A stretch of DNA of 64,000 nucleotides from Paratinospora sagittata. Taxonomy: Eukaryota; Streptophyta; Magnoliopsida; Ranunculales; Menispermaceae. Position numbers and translations under genes: made by a program. Location of the stretch: contig CM069608.1 of NCBI GenBank assembly GCA_035771175.1, positions 15,671,519 through 15,735,518 of the forward strand, read 5' to 3'. Shown here piece by piece: positions 57,419 to 64,000 of the stretch. The notes beneath the pieces are model-generated. The model had not been told where the DNA came from and did no database searches. It saw nothing but the letters and a program-made list of their open reading frames with translations. Positions within the stretch are counted from its first letter, which is position 1. Each line of letters opens with the position of its first letter.

Positions 57419-58187
57419 TGTTGGACCATATATCGAGTATAAGACACGTCAGCCATATTAATCTGGCTTAGTAAGATGTAGCACATATCAGGTAGATATA
57501 CCGACCTGTCATGTTCTGGACAGGCAAGACCTATTTGCCTAACTAGGCACACAGCCCGAGCCCATGGTCTGTCTTACCTACCAAATGAATGTCCAAGTCA
57601 CAATACATGGAAGGTCTGCAAATCCAGATCAGCATATCCTATCGATGATTACCGACCTTATGACAGACCAAATCTTTATTAGCAAGCCACTAGAACGAGA
57701 GACTACAGATCAACATACTGACTTGTAGTGATCTCCAATTCCAGAATGGATGACGACGAAATGCCCTATCAGATAGGAATAGGGCGTGATCCATTGCGAC
57801 AAGTTCGGGATTTACTCCTAATCCGACTCTGATAAAGCCAGATACTCTACCAGTTCGACTAAAAGGATAATAAGTTATCCTAATCCTATGAGGATAGGAC
57901 CAAATCCTACCAGGAATCAGATATGTTCTCCCAGCACAAGTTGGATTCCTGATTTTACAACAACATTACGACAAGGCCAAAGACCTCAAGCCCTCTCTAT
58001 AAAAAGACCCTAACCCCTAAGAGGAAGGTAAGCAACTCTAAGCCATTCTCGACTAAGTTCAGTATTACACAGTTCTGAACTAACTTAGGCATCAGAGGGT
58101 CTTTGGCCGGCACCATACACGATTTTCAGATCAACATCTTCCCTCCACCTCATCGTCTACTGGTGTTAATCAAATCTTGCACCAACA
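57419..58187 (+). repeat. 3' LTR of the Tat element (769 bp)
   Basis: It starts TGTTGGACCATATATCG after a purine-rich tract (GGAGCTTGGGGGTAAC, 57,403-57,418) and ends TTGCACCAACA. It is highly similar to the 5' LTR apart from the two deletions and scattered, mostly transition, differences. Confidence 0.92.
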
Positions 58188-58192
58188 CCAAA

Positions 58193-60361
58193 TATAATGC
58201 ATCATGTCATAATCAAGACAATGCATATCATTTTCTAAACAGGCACATGCAATCCTAAACACCTCCTGAGTAAGGGTCAATCCAAAAGCCTGAGTGCGCG
58301 ACACCCATAGCCCAATCGACCTCTTACCCATATCTAAGAGGAATTCCATGGATCGAGCATGTCTCCGGGACACAATCCTTAAGGAGATCCCGTCTGCACC
58401 TACCATTGGAACCCTCTGCAAGGTCTACAATTGAGGATCCCCATTCGGCCAACGAAATTCCATAAGAATCCCATGCTTAGGAGATGCAACACAACTCAAT
58501 TACTAACCCAACTAGACTATGCTCAAATACATTTCATGAATCATTAAATCGTGCATACTACATTAAATAAGCATTTAAATCACTTTATACTACAATGCCA
58601 CATATAGAAACCGACAAGTAATGAAACACTCACAACTTGATTGGCTAGACTTAGCCAATCCAAAGAAAGCACTAGAATTTCATAAATCACTCCAATGCAC
58701 CTCAATCCCCAATTGGCCTATTTGGGTTACTTAGATTATTCACAAATCCTGCAAACAACATGATTCATAAATCACTAAAAATCAGTCCATAGTATGCCAT
58801 ACAACCATGTTTTAAACCCAATTCCATAGCCAATTTAGATTCTAGAATGGTCATACCCATGAAGAAATCCATATTGCCCAATTCAACCACTTAATATCCA
58901 ATTAACCCACATTTAACCCAAAGGAATACAATAGGTTGATCCTCATGATCCAACCAATAATATACAATGCATTCAATCCTAAATAGATTTAATTAGACTA
59001 ATTTCATGCCAATTTCATCATTTGACATCAATTAGGTCAAAATTCCTAAATTTGGGCAAATCCCCAAATTCATGGAAAATTTCCAAATCACATGGCCTAG
59101 GCAAAATTACACTACACCTAGGTTTTTCACCATTCCAAATCAGTAAATTGGACTACCAAATATCCACATTTACCCATCTATTCAACATATATCACATGCA
59201 AAATGAATGGAAAACCCTAAGTCCATAACCTAAGTTTAGGTCAAATACACATAACCCTACCAATTTCTTGCTAGAAATTGGGGGTTTTACCATCAATAGG
59301 TTCTCAATAGCCTCTAATCACACATATATGACATGCAAGACCTAACTCCTAAATGTGTTCTTCCACCACCCTCCTTAAATTTCGAGATTCAAGTGTGGAA
59401 ACACATCTTAGGTGTTGTTCTAGGTCAAGGAAGGCATTTAATATCATAAACAAGCTTAAAATAGCCTACACATGCAAACCCTAGGTCAAGAACCCTACAA
59501 ATCCAGGATTCATAACAAACCCTAGGTCAAAAGAAAGCTTGCATATATGAAAGAAAGAGATTAATGGAAGAAAATGAGAAAGAATGATTACCTTAGGAGA
59601 AAATTTGGGCAAGAATCACCCAAAACCGTAGCTTCCTCTCCCTTTTCTCCTCTCCCCTTCTTTTCCTCTTCTCCAAGATCTTTTCCCTCTTTTTTACGTG
59701 AAAAATGAGCAAGTGAGCCGAAATCTAAGTGTTGGTTGCTTTTATAGAAGATTTTGGGCCCACAAGAAAAACCACTTAAATAAAAGAAACAATTTTCTTG
59801 CAGCAATTATTTGCACTTAGATAATCAATTTATTGCAAAATACTCATCTACTTCACATCTCCACCGTTAAAAAGTTTTATGAGTTAGTTACCAACCTTCT
59901 GGTAGAATGTCAGCTCAATCCAACGGTGGAATTGAGATATCCAACCATTTCATCAAAACTGCGCAAGAAAATCCACAAATCCGAGAAACATTGTTTGGAG
60001 TCTTATATCTCACAGTAGACAACTTCGATCAAGATCTTAACCGTACATAATGAAGATATATTAGAAAAGAATAATATGAAAAAATTTCAGCTCAATAGGA
60101 GCATGGATCTAGGAGATCAATCCATTGATGTAATCAGTGACAAAAATTTCTTTCTCCATGGAGCGAGCTCCACTGATCCAAAACATCATTTTTGACATGT
60201 TTCGACGTCGAACGGGTCTCCGATCATTCTGAATCTTTACACACACATTAAACAACTTAAAATCATGAAAGTACACTTGAACCAACATGCGTCAAGCATC
60301 AAATACATATACGGGTACTCTACGGGTCAAAATGACGTCATCCTAAGGTACGAGCGTTACA
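58193..60361 (-). repeat. Right-hand part of the gypsy-type solo LTR
   Basis: This continues the LTR interrupted at 48,749. It has no gene; an AT-rich, CT-rich segment (59,636-59,695) and TGACGTCA at 60,333-60,340 are its notable points. Confidence 0.75.
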
Positions 60362-60366
60362 CAGGC

Positions 60367-61449
60367 CCCTAGAGCCTGGTTTGATAAGTTCAAACAAGCC
60401 TTATGTCATCTTGGTTTTGCAGCTTGTAAGTCAGATCAATCACTCTTTTGAAAATTCTCTTCTTAACATGTTCTCTATATTTTGGTATACGTTGATGATA
60501 TTATCATCACAAGAAGTTGTTCTACAACCATTAATGTTCTTGTTACTCAACTTAGTCAGGCTTTTGCACTTAAAGACCTTGGTTCTCTTCACTATTTTCT
60601 AGGTATTGAGGTTACTCATACACCACAAGATCTTCATTTATCTAAGAAAAAATATATCAAGGATTTGCTTCAGAAAGCTAATATGTCTGAGGCTAAAACA
60701 TGTCCTTCTCCCATGGTAACTGAAACTGGTGCTCAATTATCTGCTCATAAAGGTGATCCTCTACCAAATGTTTTTGAATATCGCTCAATTGCGGGGGCAT
60801 TGCAATATGTTACAATCACAAAACGAGATATAGCCTATTCAATTAACATAATGATTCAATTTATGCAGAGCCCACTAATCATTGGAAGGTTGTCAAACGT
60901 ATATTGAGATATCTGCCAGAGACCTCAAATCTTGATATCACTTTCTATAAAGTGTTTTCTTCTTCCAAGTGACTTAGCATCGTGGGGTTTGCAGATGCAA
61001 ATTGGGCGTCCAACCCTGATGATAGAATATCAACATCAGGTACATGTGTGTTCTTAGAGCCTAATCTAGTTGCTTGGAGTGCTAAGAAACAACATACCAT
61101 CTCTCGGTCCTCTACATAGGCTAAATATCGCAACCTTGCATCATTAGTAGCTTAAATCACTTGGTTGCATTATCTTCTTCATGAACTACGTATCCCACAA
61201 CCATTACTTCCTACAATTTGGTGTGATAATCAAAGTGTCAATGCAATGGCTCACAATTCTGTCCTTCATGCTCGAACAAAACATATTGAGCTTGACTTAT
61301 ACTTTGTTCGAGACAAGGTTGCTCAAAAGCAGATCTTAATTAACCATGTTCCAACCATGGATCAAGTGGCTAATGTGTTTACTAAAGCTCTTTCTACCTC
61401 TCAGTTTCACTTTCTCACAGAAACAAGCTCAATGTTCAGCCTTTCCTAA
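60367..61449 (+). pseudogene. Reverse transcriptase C-terminus and RNase H, outer copia element
   Basis: The sequence resumes with PRAWFDKFKQALCHLGF and ACKSDQSLF, then the active site VYVDDIIITRS (about 60,482-60,514), LGIEVTHTPQDLHLSKKKY and YRSIAGALQYVTITKRDIAYSIN. RNase H follows in fragments and ends LPTIWCDNQSVNAMAHNSVLHARTKHIELDLYFVRD (61,195-61,315). Frameshifts near 60,900 and stops near 60,970-61,155 disable it. Confidence 0.88.
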
Positions 61450-61452
61450 TGA

Positions 61453-61465
61453 GCTTGCAGGGGGA
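61453..61465 (+). promoter_or_regulatory. Polypurine tract of the outer copia element
   Basis: GCTTGCAGGGGGA directly precedes the 3' LTR; it primes plus-strand DNA synthesis in the family. Confidence 0.8.
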
Positions 61466-61811
61466 TGTTAGAGTAAAGATGTCCAGTTCAGCTTCGGCTC
61501 AGCCGCAAACTCAGTTCAATTAGTTATGGCTATTAGACACTCCTGTTAGTTAGAGTTAGTTAGAGGCTCCTGTTAGTTAAATGCTCCAGTTTGTTATGGT
61601 TGTCATGATATTTTTAACTCAGGTAGTAATATATATAGATGTGTATTTGTAACTCAGAGACTACTCTGTTCTCATTCTTTTTCTCTCTTAATGAAATACT
61701 CTTCTAGTGAATTCACAGCTACTTTCTAAGTTCTGATTCCTTCCTTCTTCATCAATTCTTTACTCTCTCAAGTTGTTCATCTCTGATTGAAGTAATTCGT
61801 GAATCTTAATA
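61466..61811 (+). repeat. 3' LTR of the outer copia element (346 bp)
   Basis: It starts TGTTAGAGTAAAGATGTC and ends GAATCTTAATA, like the 5' copy, but keeps about 65 bp lost from the 5' LTR (around 61,655-61,715). The flanking ATATA is at 61,812-61,816. Confidence 0.9.
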
Positions 61812-61816
61812 ATATA

Positions 61817-62254
61817 AAATTTATTTATTTTTAAAATATAATTTTTTAAAAAAATTTGATTATGATTGAGTTTATTTTTTTAAAAATAATAAAAAATATA
61901 AATTTTTTACTTCAAAATATCAAATAAAAATATATTTTAAATTATAATCTAATTTTTTTTTAGAGTTTTCACTTTGTATGTGACTTGCTAAAAATATAAA
62001 TAAAAAACTTGGATAAGTTGCAAGAGAGAAAAAAAAAGAAAAAAAAGAAAAAAAAAAAAGAGAGGTGAGTTTCTTTCATCATATGTCCACAACAAAGCCC
62101 CCAAAAAAAAAAACAAAGAGAAAAGGAGTTCCACATAGTGACACACGTCACCTAATACAATCTTGTAGTCAATTTTATATAAAGATACACACTATTAGAC
62201 GGACACATGATTTCTAATTAAGTAGTACTTAACTAACACACTTTTCTAACACAC
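61817..62254. other. AT-rich spacer between elements
   Basis: Poly(A)/poly(T) runs (e.g. 62,024-62,060) and no gene. It corresponds to the right flank of the outer copia insertion. Confidence 0.5.
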
Positions 62255-64000
62255 TGTTAAACCAATTATCCTCATGTCCCTTATATGAACGATATTTTGA
62301 TGATTACAAACCACATTTTGTTTATAATAATATTGTATACATAGCACATTTAATCTTACATGAAGGTTTCGAAGATTCAATGATGCATGGTGAAAGTGCT
62401 ATTAAGATCTATTTGAAGGTCATGATCGTTTGAAGACATATTTTAAAGGATTAGAGTGTGTTTAGGTTGTAAAACATCTTTTATCACATGATTCAGTAAT
62501 ATGCATGATTGCATGATTTAGTCGAGTTATTTTTTGATCATTTACATTGAATTTTCTATGTTTGATTTGATTCGAAAGTACCAAGACTTTAATCGTGTTT
62601 ATCAAGTTTTAAAGGGAAAATCAAAACTGTTTTCAAGTGTCTATCAGGACGCTAATATGTCTTTTAGGATGCTAATGTCTCAGTAGCGCCCTCCTGGACT
62701 TGGTATGTTAGAACCCTGATAGAGTTTAAGGTTGAAACCTTCATATCCATCAGGACACTTACTTGATCAGTAGCGTCCTCATTGAGTCAACCAATGAACT
62801 TGTCAGGACATTGATTCAATATCAGCTCACTGACTGTTTTTCGAGTTTTTAATGATTTAAATCGTTGAGGATGCTGACAATCATAAGTTGAAAAACTTTC
62901 AGGACGCTACTTAAACAGGAGTGCCCTCACTTAAGAACCAACTTAGTAACTCTCAGGACGATGAACGTTCTTCAGCACACTTATCATTTTACGAGTTCAA
63001 ACACGTTAAAAAACATCAGGACGCTCATAACCTTAGCAGTGACCTTATACTTTACTTGTTTTAAACGTATCATGACACTAACTTTTGATCAGTGCCCTCA
63101 TGACTTTTGTCGTCTTTATTCGTTAAGTAAGTCAGGACGCTTACATTCTTTGTAGTGCCCTTACTTCTAAGTTCAACAGGACGCTTATGGTCTATGAGCA
63201 CTCTCAAGGAACAAAACGACAAAGTTGAGATTATGTGCCAGGACGTTGATTGACCAATCAGGACGCTAATCCAACACTGTCACAAAGTTGACACCTACAC
63301 TTTTCAGAAGAAAATTTTCAGAACGGAGCAAAACTTTTTCAGAACTTTTTGAATCTTTTGAGAATGTTAAAAAACTTTATCAGAACATTCTATTCTCATG
63401 AATGATCAGAAGATTCAGGTGTTGTTGTCGTAGTTGCACAAATTGAATCAAATCCTTTTTGGGAAAGAATGTGTTTTTTGTTTTTGAAATAACTTTGTGC
63501 GCCAAAATAACTTCAAGTTCATTGCGCTACTATTTTTTCTATATATATAGGCTGCCTTGGAACATATCAAAAAATTTATCAAATACAAAAATTGAAAATC
63601 ATTCAAAAGGTTTAACAGTTTTCACTTGTGCAAAAACTTTTGGAAGTTAGTCTTCTACTCACTGCTTTAAACTCACGATCTTTTTGAAATACGTTAAGTC
63701 TTTTGGATTAGTTGATCTTTATCTATATCTTTTCAAAAATCCATTGAAAAAGATGAAAGCTTTTTGAACCAGTTTTCAGTTGAACTTCAACATACATATT
63801 TTGTTGAATCTGTGATAACAGAAGGTTCAATCCAAAGTTTTGTAAGTATCACTTTGATTCTAAGTAAATGGAATCATATCTCATCTTGTACCTTGGTTTT
63901 TGTGACTGGATAGTCACTGGTTTAGAGCAAGTGTTGCTCGAGTTGTAACGGTCATTCTCACACCCGAAAGTTGAGAAACGGTTATTCTCAAGCTCGTAAA
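62255..64000 (+). mobile_element. Partial LTR related to 44,436-46,088
   Basis: It starts TGTTAAACCAATTATCCTC and follows the copy at 44,436-46,088 through the repeat array, the AACTTTGTGCGCCAAAAT block, the TATA box (TCTATATATATAGGCTGCC, about 63,538-63,556) and the first TTCTCACACC units, where the window ends. The array is about twice as long as in the other copy. Whether this is a solo LTR or the 5' LTR of a full element cannot be decided here. Confidence 0.85.
62646..63275. repeat. Expanded AGGACGCT / AGCGCCCT array
   Basis: Roughly ten to twelve degenerate units (e.g. near 62,646, 62,754, 62,900, 63,015, 63,133, 63,177, 63,260) contain (C)AGGACGCT-like words, many paired with AG(C/T)G(C/T)CCT 15-25 bases on. 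The copy at 44,708-45,030 has about six. Confidence 0.75.

Larger units (their letters stand above)
48750..58187 (+). mobile_element. Ty3/gypsy element of Tat type (about 9.4 kb)
   Basis: LTRs at 48,750-49,627 and 57,419-58,187 and the perfect duplication CCAAA (48,745-48,749 and 58,188-58,192) define it. The order is gag, protease, reverse transcriptase, RNase H, a second RNase H, integrase, then a long 3' region with an antisense ORF. Integrase after two RNase H domains plus a 3' antisense ORF is the plan of the Tat lineage. It is non-autonomous: there are frameshifts and the front of reverse transcriptase is deleted. It is the only retrotransposon here that still has both LTRs without an element inserted in it. 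Confidence 0.9.
48213..60361 (-). mobile_element. Gypsy-type solo LTR holding a Tat element (2.7 kb net)
   Basis: On the plus strand it runs CGTCACGACCCACTATC ... GGTACGAGCGTTACA, with the perfect duplication CAGGC (48,208-48,212 and 60,362-60,366) inside the copia reverse transcriptase. The expected TG start has mutated to CG on this strand. The GTGACGTCATGACCGGCGC block near the left end ties it to the LTRs at 3728-8054, and like them it is read on the minus strand. Without the nested Tat element it is about 2.7 kb and contains no gag or pol. Confidence 0.8.
40340..61811 (+). mobile_element. Ty1/copia retrotransposon split by three insertions
   Basis: LTRs at 40,340-40,619 and 61,466-61,811 frame gag, protease, integrase, reverse transcriptase and RNase H in copia order on the plus strand. 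The flanks carry the duplication ATATA (40,335-40,339 and 61,812-61,816). Removing the insertions at 41,678-44,348, 44,436-46,088 and 48,213-60,361 leaves about 5 kb, a normal full length. Protein sequence is continuous across every removed insertion. Many stops and frameshifts show it is long dead. Confidence 0.92.

Overview
The window is nuclear DNA of a flowering plant, most likely a eudicot. It is AT-rich, has introns with GT-AG borders, carries one conserved plant gene, and otherwise consists mostly of Ty1/copia, Ty3/gypsy, LINE, SINE, hAT, Harbinger and Mutator sequences typical of plant genomes. I cannot name the species. No rRNA, tRNA gene, CRISPR array or organellar segment was seen.

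Left part (1-10,211): the 3' end of a copia element with its LTR (538-939), a non-autonomous hAT (2340-3001), and a long gypsy-type solo LTR (3728-8054) that holds a second solo LTR of the same family (3858-6045, target duplication CCACA). Next (10,212-20,508) comes a decayed minus-strand copia element cut by a truncated plus-strand chromovirus-like gypsy element (10,535-15,854).

Centre (20,509-40,330): small elements (a Harbinger MITE, an L1-type LINE, a tRNA-derived SINE) lead to the only recognisable host gene. It is a minus-strand gene for a 740-residue DUF3527 protein, with coding exons 26,969-28,876 and 26,102-26,416. Splice signals suggest a 5' UTR exon at 38,635-39,101, which would make the first intron about 9.7 kb. 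That intron contains a MITE, a hAT-like element, a LINE relic, and an RTE-type LINE invaded by a solo LTR that was itself invaded by another solo LTR. An array of alternating inverted units (39,225-39,930) lies just upstream of the presumed transcript start.

Right part (40,340-61,811): one copia element with both LTRs and an ATATA target duplication has been split three times. Insertion 1 is a solo LTR (41,678-44,348) that holds a Pack-MULE (41,885-43,079; 9-bp duplication TACTTTGAG) carrying an open aspartic-protease fragment. Insertion 2 is a 1.65-kb solo LTR (44,436-46,088; AAAAC). Insertion 3 is a gypsy-type solo LTR (48,213-60,361; CAGGC) that holds a nearly full-length Tat-type gypsy element (48,750-58,187; CCAAA) with a second RNase H and an antisense ORF. 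A partial LTR related to insertion 2 runs off the right edge.

None of the transposon protein genes looks intact. The items that stand out are the Pack-MULE with its captured protease exon and hairpin-bearing termini, the repeat arrays inside the 1.65-kb LTR family, and the TE-filled 5' UTR intron of the DUF3527 gene. I did not find a clearly new multi-gene system.
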